Origin: CAVWDI01 sp046259385
GTDB lineage: Bacteria; Chloroflexota; Anaerolineae; Anaerolineales; UBA4823
Reading direction: 5' to 3'
DNA length: 64,000 nt
Assembly: GCA_046259385.1 (NCBI GenBank)
Contig: JBJYWI010000013.1
Span: 1 to 64,000 of the forward strand
In this document: positions 46,459 to 54,321 of the stretch, piece by piece
Position numbering within the stretch: the first letter of the stretch is position 1
How the letters are laid out: each line of letters opens with the position of its first letter
Translations under genes and position numbers: made by a program
Notes under the pieces: model-generated
Told to the model about the DNA's origin: nothing
Seen by the model: the letters and a program-made list of their open reading frames with translations, nothing else
Database searches by the model: none

Positions 46459-46689
46459 TTACTTAACTTCAAACTCAAGAATCCAGTCAAACTCATCATT
46501 GAGGTAGAGGCTTACGTTATACCCGCCAATGAGGCAGAGTTTCGAGTTGCTTAACAGAAATGCCAGAATATTGTCGCCGCCTGCCAACTCGGTTTCATCG
46601 AGGAAACCATCCGGGTTCTCGCCCTCCACCTCCACCGCAGTCCATGTAGCCCTGAAAATTGTAAAATCAGAAGCTTTAACCAGATCCAC
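46459..46689 (-). CDS. Short hypothetical protein or C-terminal gene remnant
   Basis: This 76-codon frame starts at a GTG with no ribosome binding site; a TAA lies three codons upstream in frame. The protein is acidic, has one Cys, and ends NVSLYLNDEFDWILEFEVK, which looks like the edge of a beta-sandwich domain. It may be the tail of a decayed larger lipoprotein gene rather than a free-standing gene. It is followed immediately by the PLD-family gene. Confidence 0.4.
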   Translation of the reverse strand: MDLVKASDFTIFRATWTAVEVEGENPDGFLDETELAGGDNILAFLLSNSKLCLIGGYNVSLYLNDEFDWILEFEVK

Positions 46690-46948
46690 AATAAATTAAA
46701 ATTGCGTCCTGGGAGAAGACATTTGCCCTCGTTTCACCCTTTTCATCGCTTAAAATCCAGGCATCTTTTATGTTGGCAGTGCTCAGGCTGAACCCTCACG
46801 CAGGTGCCGCGGCTGACAGAATCAACCAGGATTTTAATACCATTAATTTGTTTTTTTACATTTTTAATCCAGTGGACTTATTAAACTGTTTTTTTTAAGC
46901 CACCAATACCTTCAGTTTGAAATATCAATTGTTCTTTTTCCAGGTACT

Positions 46949-48283
46949 TTAATCCCGTTCGCTGTCCGATAACACAAATCCAGCTGCTTTCCGCCCGATC
47001 TCAACCGCAAAGTTTGTGCCCCGATCCCAGGGATACACCTGGCTCATGCTGGCAAAATACAATCCAGGCAGCGGAGTTTTGATATCCGGGATATTGCGCG
47101 AATGATTCAACAGCGGAACAGGTTGGGCATAGCTTGTCCGGAAAAGCCAGCTTTTTCTTATCCAATCTGGGCGAAAATCCGGGTTAAATCTTGGCAGGCT
47201 GGGTATAAACCGCTCAAGGATTCTATCCTTCTCAAGGGAAAAATATTCGTGGTCGGGTTCCAGGTAATCGCCGATGTAAACAATGTGGTCTCCACCGAAG
47301 AAGTCCGGAGAGAGGTAGTTTGTGTGTTCTACCAGGGCTAGAAATGGATACCCGGAGGACTTGGGCAGGTTGAACCAATAATAGCCCTCTTCCGAAAGAC
47401 GCCGCTTGAGGGCTAGCACCACCACAACCGCGCCCATGCTTTTGAGTTCAAGCAAGCCTTCCAGGTATTCGCCAGGTAATTCCGGAGCCATGCGCGCCAG
47501 TAGCCCGGGAGAAGTCGTTACAATGCAGGAATTGAATTGTTCTTGAACATCAGAAGTATTTAGAGTTATTCCCGCTTTAGGATGCGAATAGATCTTCTGA
47601 ACAGGTTCATTAAGACGAATTTTTACGCCAAGAGATTCAAGGTGGGAGGCGAACTGGTCTGCAAATGCTTGAAATCCCCCTTTGTAAGTTCCCAGACGGG
47701 TGGTGCGCGCTTTCAGGCGGGCCCACATCCAGGCCATATTGACCTGCTTTGAGTAGTGCTCTCCGAATTTTCCCACCAGGAGCGGCTCCCAGATTAATTC
47801 ATAAACACGCTTTCCAGCCCACTTCTGCATCCACTCCTCAACGGTCACCTGCTCAAGAGGTCGCCAGTTGTTTGTCAACCGCAGATAGAGTCCTACCAGC
47901 CCAAACCGGATTTTATTGATCCCCCATCCCAGGCCTGGAAATGTAATGCCTTTGATTATCGAATCAAATGGGTAGAATCTGCCCTTGTAATAGACCACGG
48001 TATAGGGGCGCCTGAAGACAACATTTTGCGACCAACCCAGTTCATCGATCAATCCCAACATATGCCTGTCGCTGGCAAACCAGTGGTGGTAATACTTTTC
48101 TACCGACCACTCCCAGCCCGTCTCTTTGAAACCGGATGCCAGTCCACCCACCTGCTGGCTGGATTCAAAGATTGTCACATCCCAGCCCGATTGTGCCAGA
48201 TCATATGCGGCTGACAGTCCGCCAATACCCGCCCCGATGATTGCGACTCGCTTTCTGCCTTTCAATTTTCTCTCATCCGTCAA
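46949..48283 (-). CDS. FAD-dependent amine-oxidase/protoporphyrinogen-oxidase-like oxidoreductase
   Basis: This 444-residue flavoprotein has the dinucleotide-binding motif VAIIGAGIGGLSAAYDLAQSG near the N-terminus, ESSQQVGGLASGF, and a C-terminal FAD closure region (LPGLYFASMSQVYPWDRGTNFAVEIG). It resembles NAD(P)-binding FAD enzymes related to UDP-galactopyranose mutase and carotenoid desaturases. The start is a TTG overlapping the stop of the flippase-like gene, with GAGGAG 8 nt before it. The coupling suggests a shared role in lipid or polyprenyl-linked sugar metabolism, which is inference. Confidence 0.85.
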   Translation of the reverse strand: MTDERKLKGRKRVAIIGAGIGGLSAAYDLAQSGWDVTIFESSQQVGGLASGFKETGWEWSVEKYYHHWFASDRHMLGLIDELGWSQNVVFRRPYTVVYYKGRFYPFDSIIKGITFPGLGWGINKIRFGLVGLYLRLTNNWRPLEQVTVEEWMQKWAGKRVYELIWEPLLVGKFGEHYSKQVNMAWMWARLKARTTRLGTYKGGFQAFADQFASHLESLGVKIRLNEPVQKIYSHPKAGITLNTSDVQEQFNSCIVTTSPGLLARMAPELPGEYLEGLLELKSMGAVVVVLALKRRLSEEGYYWFNLPKSSGYPFLALVEHTNYLSPDFFGGDHIVYIGDYLEPDHEYFSLEKDRILERFIPSLPRFNPDFRPDWIRKSWLFRTSYAQPVPLLNHSRNIPDIKTPLPGLYFASMSQVYPWDRGTNFAVEIGRKAAGFVLSDSERD

Positions 48284-49299
48284 TGCGATAACTCCTCTGC
48301 ATTCTGCAAATCCTTCATCTCAGCCCACCAGTCCAGACCTTCCCTGAAGAAGAAATATGCGCCGATGGCTGTGATCGGGAACCACAACGCGGCATGCAGC
48401 ACGAGCGTATATGCAGCCGCAGTGGCTCTGTCGACCCCATAGGCGACCAGCACTGCGATTCCGGGGGCATCAAAAGTGCCCACGTAACCTGGAGCAGATG
48501 GGATGGTAGTCGCCAGGTTGACGATCCCGTTCATTAACATCAATGCAAAGAAGCTCACCTCAAACGGGAAGGCGAACATCACAAACCAGTATTTCCCTGT
48601 CTCCAGCAGCCAGATCAAGACAGATGTCAGGAACACCATTAATACATCTCGCGGCGAACGCAGGCATTCAAGTCCTTCCAGGAATCGTTCTGCCATGCCG
48701 ATAACATATTCCTGGTATCGTTCAGGTATCATTCTTTCTATAACTGTACTCACCACTCTGCGACTATATTCGGGGAACATCGCGGCTGCTAGAAACAGAC
48801 CCAGCGCGCCGATAAATGCAGCTGTGCCCCATAACGCTACTGTCTGGATGTCGCCCACGAAGCCTGAATCAGACGTCATCCGGGTCAGTTCAGACAGGTT
48901 CAGGAAAATGAAAGCCAGCATTACAACCCCGTCAAAGATGCGCTCAACAATAATTGTCGCCAGGGAAGCGGAGATCGGTACTTCTTCGTAACGCTTCAGA
49001 ATTACCGCCCGTAACAATTCTCCTATCCGGGCCGGGTAAATATTGTTGCCCATATAACCGATCGTTACCACTGGAAACAACTTCAATGTGGGGATATTCT
49101 TAATCGGTCTGAGTAGGTAATGCCAGCGCCAGGAACGCACCAGCACTCCCATAAAATAAACAACCACACCCGGCAGCAGCCACCAGTAATTTGCTTGCTT
49201 GAATGCAGCACCGAGGTCTTCCAGATTCAATCCGCGTAACGCAAGATACAGGAACGCCAGGCTGACCGCAATGCCCAACCACAACTGCCAGCGTTTCAT
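48280..49299 (-). CDS. Lysylphosphatidylglycerol synthase TM-region family protein (UPF0104)
   Basis: This 339-residue membrane protein has about eight helices and the family block PARIGELLRAVILKRYEEVPISAS, then TTIPSAPGYVGTFDAPGIAVL. It contains only the flippase-like membrane domain of MprF, not the lysyl-transferase domain. Such proteins are thought to move lipid or polyprenyl-linked substrates. The ATG at 49299 (MKRWQLW) is preferred over an upstream start 7 codons earlier. Its stop overlaps the TTG of the FAD oxidoreductase gene. Confidence 0.85.
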   Translation of the reverse strand: MKRWQLWLGIAVSLAFLYLALRGLNLEDLGAAFKQANYWWLLPGVVVYFMGVLVRSWRWHYLLRPIKNIPTLKLFPVVTIGYMGNNIYPARIGELLRAVILKRYEEVPISASLATIIVERIFDGVVMLAFIFLNLSELTRMTSDSGFVGDIQTVALWGTAAFIGALGLFLAAAMFPEYSRRVVSTVIERMIPERYQEYVIGMAERFLEGLECLRSPRDVLMVFLTSVLIWLLETGKYWFVMFAFPFEVSFFALMLMNGIVNLATTIPSAPGYVGTFDAPGIAVLVAYGVDRATAAAYTLVLHAALWFPITAIGAYFFFREGLDWWAEMKDLQNAEELSH

Positions 49300-49414
49300 T
49301 GCGGCGATTCTACCACCCATGACTGAAATCCTCGCCGGTTTTTTCCCGTCCTCACATACCTCTCATTCTGTCGACAGAAAACCCCGTCCAGAGAATTCTT
49401 ACCAAAGGTTCAGT

Positions 49415-49420
49415 TATAAT
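49415..49420 (+). promoter_or_regulatory. TATAAT box 10 nt before the 49431 start
   Basis: A consensus TATAAT lies in the divergent spacer; the 10 nt between it and ATG 49431 lack a Shine-Dalgarno sequence. Transcription would start within a few nt of the start codon. Confidence 0.5.
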
Positions 49421-49430
49421 TCCAGCTGCC

Positions 49431-50840
49431 ATGGGTCGTGTATGGTTTATTCCTCTGGTCATAGCGCTACTGATCGGTTTACTGGCGGGATACTACTTCC
49501 TCAGCGCACCCCGATTATTATCCTTTGCTCCTGCCGACAAGACAACTTCAAACCCGGCTGGTACCCAGATTCACCTGACATTCTCGCGCAAAATGGACCC
49601 AGATTCTGTTTCCAGCCGTTTAAAGATCATGCCTGCCCACCCGGGTTCAATAACCTGGCAGGGAAATACCATGACTTATAGGCCCGAGCAACACTGGAAT
49701 CCCGGTCAGACCATCTCGGTTTCACTTGAAGCAGGCGCCCGTCCCGCTTCACATTTATCTGCCCCGCTTGGTGAAGGCGCTTCATGGTCATTCTCAATCC
49801 GCCAACCTCTGGTTTCATACCTGTATCCAACAACCGGCGAAGTAAATATATATGTTATTGATCCGGCAACTTCAGCGAAGCAGCAGTTGACAGCTGAAAC
49901 AGGCGGAATCCTGGATTATGATATCGACCAGGATAGGTATGCACTATATTACAGCACTCTGGATACTGCTGGCGGCAGCTTCATTTACCGACTGGACCTG
50001 CGCAACCAGAACCCAAATTTTCAAAACGATGAGGATGGTTTAATAACCCCCGGTTCTCCCAGCCTCATTCTGGAATGTCCCAAGTCTGCCTGCCTGGCGC
50101 CGCGCGTCTCCCCCAATGGCACCTACTTGGCATATGAAAAAACCTCTTCGGCTTTCCCGCAGGTATGGTACCTCGTTCTTGAAGATAACCGGACCGGTGA
50201 CCCGCGACTGGCTGGCGAAGAAGATCACCAGACCCTCCTTCCGCAGTGGTCTCCGGAGGGTCTTCTGACTTTCTACGATAAGAACCTCTCCGCTTTCATA
50301 ATTCTCGACCCTGTCACTGGGGAGAAAACTTCTTTTCCCAACCAGACCGGTGAAGCAGGGTCATGGCATCCGGATGGGTTTTACTACACCACACCGGAAA
50401 TAACCTTCGTTTCCAGCTCTACCAGGAGCAATTCTGGGCTCGAGACTTTGGCTGTCAGCCATCTTATCCGCTTCAACCTTTCCGAAAAAAGCAGTCTGAG
50501 CATCCTGCCGGACGAATATGTCGAGGATACTTACCCCGCCTATTCGCCGGATGGCGGTGCGCTTGCGTTCAGCCGCAAGTACCTGGACGATTCAAGCTGG
50601 ACCCCCGGGCGCCAGATCTGGATCCTGCCAGAAGGAGAAACCACAGCAGTCCAGTACACATTCAACCCGAATTTCCATCATTATGATTTCGCCTGGAGCC
50701 CGGACAGCAGCCGTCTGGCTTATACACGGATTGACCAGACACATCTGACTGAACCTCCAGAAATCTGGATTATGGATCCGGAAAATGGAATATCTGAACA
50801 GCTTCTAAAAGGAGGTTTTTCCCCGGGATGGATACCCTGA
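49431..50840 (+). CDS. Membrane-anchored protein with Ig-like domain and TolB-type WD40-like repeats
   Basis: This 469-residue protein has one N-terminal membrane helix (about 5-25). A bacterial Ig-like domain (about 30-125; GTQIHLTFSRKMDPDSV, MTYRPEQHWNPGQTI) precedes a beta-propeller with PD40 repeats (for example AYSPDGGALAFSRKY, FAWSPDSSRLAYTR, LPQWSPEGLL). It is likely anchored with its domains outside the cell and to be a binding protein. Its last codons overlap the start of the redoxin gene by 13 nt. Confidence 0.85.
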   Translation: MGRVWFIPLVIALLIGLLAGYYFLSAPRLLSFAPADKTTSNPAGTQIHLTFSRKMDPDSVSSRLKIMPAHPGSITWQGNTMTYRPEQHWNPGQTISVSLEAGARPASHLSAPLGEGASWSFSIRQPLVSYLYPTTGEVNIYVIDPATSAKQQLTAETGGILDYDIDQDRYALYYSTLDTAGGSFIYRLDLRNQNPNFQNDEDGLITPGSPSLILECPKSACLAPRVSPNGTYLAYEKTSSAFPQVWYLVLEDNRTGDPRLAGEEDHQTLLPQWSPEGLLTFYDKNLSAFIILDPVTGEKTSFPNQTGEAGSWHPDGFYYTTPEITFVSSSTRSNSGLETLAVSHLIRFNLSEKSSLSILPDEYVEDTYPAYSPDGGALAFSRKYLDDSSWTPGRQIWILPEGETTAVQYTFNPNFHHYDFAWSPDSSRLAYTRIDQTHLTEPPEIWIMDPENGISEQLLKGGFSPGWIP

Positions 50841-51352
50841 TAAAGACAGGCAGGGAGGCTCCTGACTTTGAGCTTAGAGATCTGGATGGCTTCACCCACC
50901 GGCTTTCCTCAACCCAAGGAGTAATCGTTATCCTTAATTTCTGGTCCGCTGAATGTCCCTGGTCTCAGGCTGCTGATATGGAACTCATACCCTATTTGAA
51001 GGAATGGGGGAATATGGCAGTGCTGTGGTCAATCGCTTCCAATGCAAATGAACCCCTCGATTTAATCACCCGCACTGCTCGTGAGCGCCTGCTCCCGCTG
51101 GTGCTGCACGACGAGCAGCAAGAGGTCGCCGACCTGTACGGCGCCCAGACCACTCCGCATTTTTTCGTGGTTGACCCACAGGGAATATTGCGTTACCAGG
51201 GTGCCATAAATGATGTCACATTCCGCCAGCGTGAACCCAGCATTCATTACCTCCGGGACGCTGTCGAAGCGCTTCTCCGGGGGAAAAAACCAGATCCTGA
51301 TACTACTAGCCCATATGGGTGTGCTGTTGTGCGATTTGCGGAGAGCAAATAA
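50828..51352 (+). CDS. Redoxin (AhpC/TSA-TlpA-like) with CPxS active site
   Basis: This 174-residue thioredoxin-fold protein starts GREAPDFELRDLDGFTHRLSS and has WSAECPWSQAAD, a CPxS motif with one active cysteine. TTPHFFVVDPQGILRYQG contains the cis-proline, and a distal Cys sits in PYGCAVVRF as in many redoxins. It could act as a peroxidase or as a thiol reductase with the C-terminal Cys as partner. Its start overlaps the end of the preceding gene, suggesting translation coupling and perhaps a shared extracytoplasmic process, although no signal peptide is present. Confidence 0.83.
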   Translation: MDTLIKTGREAPDFELRDLDGFTHRLSSTQGVIVILNFWSAECPWSQAADMELIPYLKEWGNMAVLWSIASNANEPLDLITRTARERLLPLVLHDEQQEVADLYGAQTTPHFFVVDPQGILRYQGAINDVTFRQREPSIHYLRDAVEALLRGKKPDPDTTSPYGCAVVRFAESK

Positions 51353-51539
51353 GATTCATTTAAAATTCGGATAGTTGCCCCAGTTCTTTCAAGACGGAGT
51401 TTGTGTTAAAGAAGCCTTTTAATCCGTTTAACTGGCTCACCGGAGTATCGTCAATCGTTTGAAAATAGGGTACAATCTCGAGGGATTGCAGTATCGGGCA
51501 GGCGTTTTTAACAATGTCTTGTGAGGATAAATTTAATAT

Positions 51540-52274
51540 ATGAGCGAAAAAGAGTCGGCCCAGGATGTAATTGACGCTTACCGCAAGCGCCAGCAAACTG
51601 CCAAGAGAGCCCCATTAATTATCGGGATTGCTGTGGCACTGATCGCAGCTGGCGTCGTATTTGTGATTTACTGGTTTCTCGGGGACAACCGGCCCAGCAT
51701 TTCACTTTTCCCAACCGATACCCCGACCCCCAGCAGCACACCAACTGCGACTGCTACAGGCACGGCTACCACCACACCTACCATCACTCCCACCATTACC
51801 AACACGCCTACCATAACATTGACACCGACCGCTTCTGGTCCTTTTGTCTACCAGGTGGAGGAGGGCGATAATTTGTGGGCAATAGCCGAAAAATTCGGAG
51901 TCGACCTGTTGGCTGTGATCACGCTCAACAATCTCGATCCAGCTAACCCTGCCATCCAGGTCGGCGACAAGCTCACCATCCCGGGCCCCGATACGCAACT
52001 GCCTACCGCCACTCCCCTTCCGAGTGACCTGCCGCGCGGCACCAAGATTGAATATCAGATCCAGCTGGGTGACTCGATCTTAGCCATCGCACTCAAATTC
52101 AACAGCACAGTTGATTCGATCAAAGAAGAAAACGAGATCGAGAACGAGAATGAAATCTATGTCGGTCAGGTAATCACTGTGCGGGCAAACCTGGTCACTC
52201 CTGTCCCCACTGACACACCCGAACCGACCGCCGGACCAGGAACACCGGCTGCGACCGCAACCCCCACACAATAA
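51540..52274 (+). CDS. Membrane-anchored double LysM protein
   Basis: This 244-residue protein has a short cytoplasmic N-terminus, one membrane helix (about 24-46), a Thr/Pro-rich linker (about 55-100) and two LysM domains: YQVEEGDNLWAIAEKFGVDL with its partner block (about 101-150), and YQIQLGDSILAIALKFNST (about 168-215). The tail is again Thr/Pro-rich. LysM domains bind peptidoglycan or related glycans. A strong terminator follows. The second LysM protein at 62568 has the same style of linker. Confidence 0.87.
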   Translation: MSEKESAQDVIDAYRKRQQTAKRAPLIIGIAVALIAAGVVFVIYWFLGDNRPSISLFPTDTPTPSSTPTATATGTATTTPTITPTITNTPTITLTPTASGPFVYQVEEGDNLWAIAEKFGVDLLAVITLNNLDPANPAIQVGDKLTIPGPDTQLPTATPLPSDLPRGTKIEYQIQLGDSILAIALKFNSTVDSIKEENEIENENEIYVGQVITVRANLVTPVPTDTPEPTAGPGTPAATATPTQ

Positions 52275-52295
52275 TTTGCGATTTTAATTAAAAAT

Positions 52296-52340
52296 AACCG
52301 GGCAGTAAATTATCCAATTACCCTGCCCGGTTTTTGTTTG
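52296..52340 (+). terminator. Rho-independent terminator of the LysM gene
   Basis: AACCGGGCAG (52296-52305) pairs perfectly with CTGCCCGGTT (52323-52332), followed by TTTTTGTTTG. Confidence 0.9.
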
Positions 52341-52548
52341 GTTCAAATCCCTACTGATTATCCCTCCACTCCTACTCTTTCAGTGGTTTAAATAGAATGA
52401 TAATTTCAATATCATATGTAATATTGTGAAAAATCATTACTGGTATACACTTACAAACCCCCAGGCTTATAATACCGTATAAACCCGGAACTTTAGGTTC
52501 TTGATAGCGTATACTATACAGACTAACCAATTATCAAGAGGTGCCCCC

Positions 52549-53499
52549 ATGAAAGCGATCATTCAGAACGGTTACGGCTCGCCGGATGTCTTTGAACTCA
52601 AGGATATTGAAAATCCGGAAGTGGGTGAAGACGGCGTGCTGGTGCGCGTTAAAGCTGCTGCCCTGCATGCCGGAGATTACTACACAATGCGGGGTGAACC
52701 TTATATGGTGCGCTTCAGTGCCGGTTGGCCAAAACCGAAGGATTATGTCCCCGGGTTCGATGCTGCAGGTCAGGTTGAGGTAGTCGGGAACAATGTGACC
52801 CGCTTCCAGCCAGGTGATGAGATATTTGGTGCCTGCAGCCGGACCTGCGCTGAATATGTATGCGCCTCTGAAGACAAATTCGACCTTAAACCTGGGCACC
52901 TGTCCTTTGAGGAAGCCGCGGCTGTGCCCACCTCCGCGGTAACTGCCCTGCGTGGCTTGCGCGATGCCGGCAGGGTGCAGCCAGGCCAGCGCGTCCTGGT
53001 CAACGGCGCTTCCGGGGGTGTGGGCACCTTCGCGGTTCAAATCGCAAAAGCCCTCGGTGCGGAGGTAACCGGCGTATGCAGCACCGGCAACCTGGAACTG
53101 GTGCGGTCGCTTGGCGCTGACAACGTATTCGATTACACCCAGCAGGATTTTACGAAAAGCGGGGAGCGATACGACCTTATCCTCGACCAGGTGGCAAACC
53201 ATTCATTTTCAGACTTGAGACAAGCTCTCACCCCCAATGGGGCTTATATCCCCAACAGCGGTAATGCCGGACTGGGATTTGTTATCACGGCGTTTATCCG
53301 CTCGCTTTATAGCAACCAGCAGGGTCGTCCGTTCCTTGCAACCCCGAACAGCGATGACCTGCGGGTTCTGAATGAACTCATTGAATCCGGTCAAATTAAA
53401 CCTGTGATTGATAAAACATACCCGCTGAGCGAGACGCCGCAGGCTTTCCGTTATCTGGATCAGGGCCATGCACGCGGCAAAGTTGTCATCACTGTCTAA
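52549..53499 (+). CDS. NAD(P)-dependent quinone-oxidoreductase-like MDR dehydrogenase
   Basis: This 316-residue medium-chain reductase without the zinc-binding lobe has PGFDAAGQVEVVG, the nucleotide-binding VNGASGGVGTFAVQIAKALG and GADNVFDYTQQDF. It probably reduces a quinone or enone with NADPH. The ATG at 52549 follows GAGGTG and matches the family N-terminus MKAIIQNGYG; an upstream start would add 16 unrelated residues. It lies alone between a terminator and a methyltransferase gene. Confidence 0.88.
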   Translation: MKAIIQNGYGSPDVFELKDIENPEVGEDGVLVRVKAAALHAGDYYTMRGEPYMVRFSAGWPKPKDYVPGFDAAGQVEVVGNNVTRFQPGDEIFGACSRTCAEYVCASEDKFDLKPGHLSFEEAAAVPTSAVTALRGLRDAGRVQPGQRVLVNGASGGVGTFAVQIAKALGAEVTGVCSTGNLELVRSLGADNVFDYTQQDFTKSGERYDLILDQVANHSFSDLRQALTPNGAYIPNSGNAGLGFVITAFIRSLYSNQQGRPFLATPNSDDLRVLNELIESGQIKPVIDKTYPLSETPQAFRYLDQGHARGKVVITV

Positions 53500-53618
53500 G
53501 CCCTTCCACACCAGCCCTGGTATACATTCACGGCAGCATATATGCTCTACCACATAGGATTCTTATCATGAACAAACCAGAATAGGGCGCCAGATAAAAG
53601 TACATTCCGAATGATCCA

Positions 53619-54293
53619 ATGAAAGCAAACGCGCCAATTAATAGAGTTAGAAGAACGAAGGATGAAGCTCGGGCCAGTTACGACAGAATGAGCGGTTGGT
53701 ACGACCTGATGGCTGGTTTTGCGGAGAGGAAATATAAAGAATCGGGGCTGAGAATGCTGAATCTTGAGGAGGGAGAGACTGTCCTCGAGGTCGGTTTCGG
53801 CACCGGTCACTGCCTGGCGGCGCTCGCCCGATCAGCCGGGGATTCGGGCAGGGTTTATGGAATCGACCTCTCCCAGGGGATGCTCGATATCTCCCAGGAA
53901 AGGCTGGAATCAGCAGGACTTTCAGATAGAATTGAATTGAAGCGCGGGGACGCCGCCCACCTGCCATATGAAGGCGGTTTCTTCGACGCTATCTTTATGA
54001 GTTTCACACTCGAACTGTTCGATACGCCAGAAATACCGGTTGTGCTGGCCGAGTGTAAAAGGACGCTCCGAAGCGATGGGCGTTTGTGTGTGGTGTCCAT
54101 GGCTAAAAAAGGCATGGATAGCTTGATTGTTAGAATCTATGAATGGGTCCATGACCGCTTTACAAAGTATGTAGACTGCCGCCCCATTTACCTCAAGAGA
54201 TTAGTTAAAGAAGCCGGGTTTTCGATAGAAGATCTGATCGAAACTTCCATGTTTGGACTGCCAGTTGATATCATTCTCGCGAAGAAGAGATAG
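53619..54293 (+). CDS. Class I SAM-dependent methyltransferase (UbiE/Methyltransf_11-like)
   Basis: This 224-residue protein has the SAM motif VLEVGFGTGHCLAALA, motif II GIDLSQGMLDIS, KRGDAAHLPYEGGFFDAIFMSF and a C-terminal region rich in hydrophobics. The N-terminus YDRMSGWYDLMAGFAERKY is UbiE-like. Substrate unknown. No ribosome binding site is clear before ATG 53619. It converges on ftsK. Confidence 0.85.
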   Translation: MKANAPINRVRRTKDEARASYDRMSGWYDLMAGFAERKYKESGLRMLNLEEGETVLEVGFGTGHCLAALARSAGDSGRVYGIDLSQGMLDISQERLESAGLSDRIELKRGDAAHLPYEGGFFDAIFMSFTLELFDTPEIPVVLAECKRTLRSDGRLCVVSMAKKGMDSLIVRIYEWVHDRFTKYVDCRPIYLKRLVKEAGFSIEDLIETSMFGLPVDIILAKKR

Positions 54294-54321
54294 CTCAAAA
54301 GACAAACCCTATCCATTTACT

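Noticed and set aside
51360..51596. A minus-strand 78-codon ORF between the redoxin and LysM genes
   Set aside because: It begins inside the LysM gene on the opposite strand, lacks a ribosome binding site, and matches no known family; its plausible amino-acid composition alone is not enough.
52341..52380. A GGTTCAAATCCC tRNA T-arm-like sequence
   Set aside because: It follows a terminator and no acceptor, D-arm or anticodon arm can be built around it.
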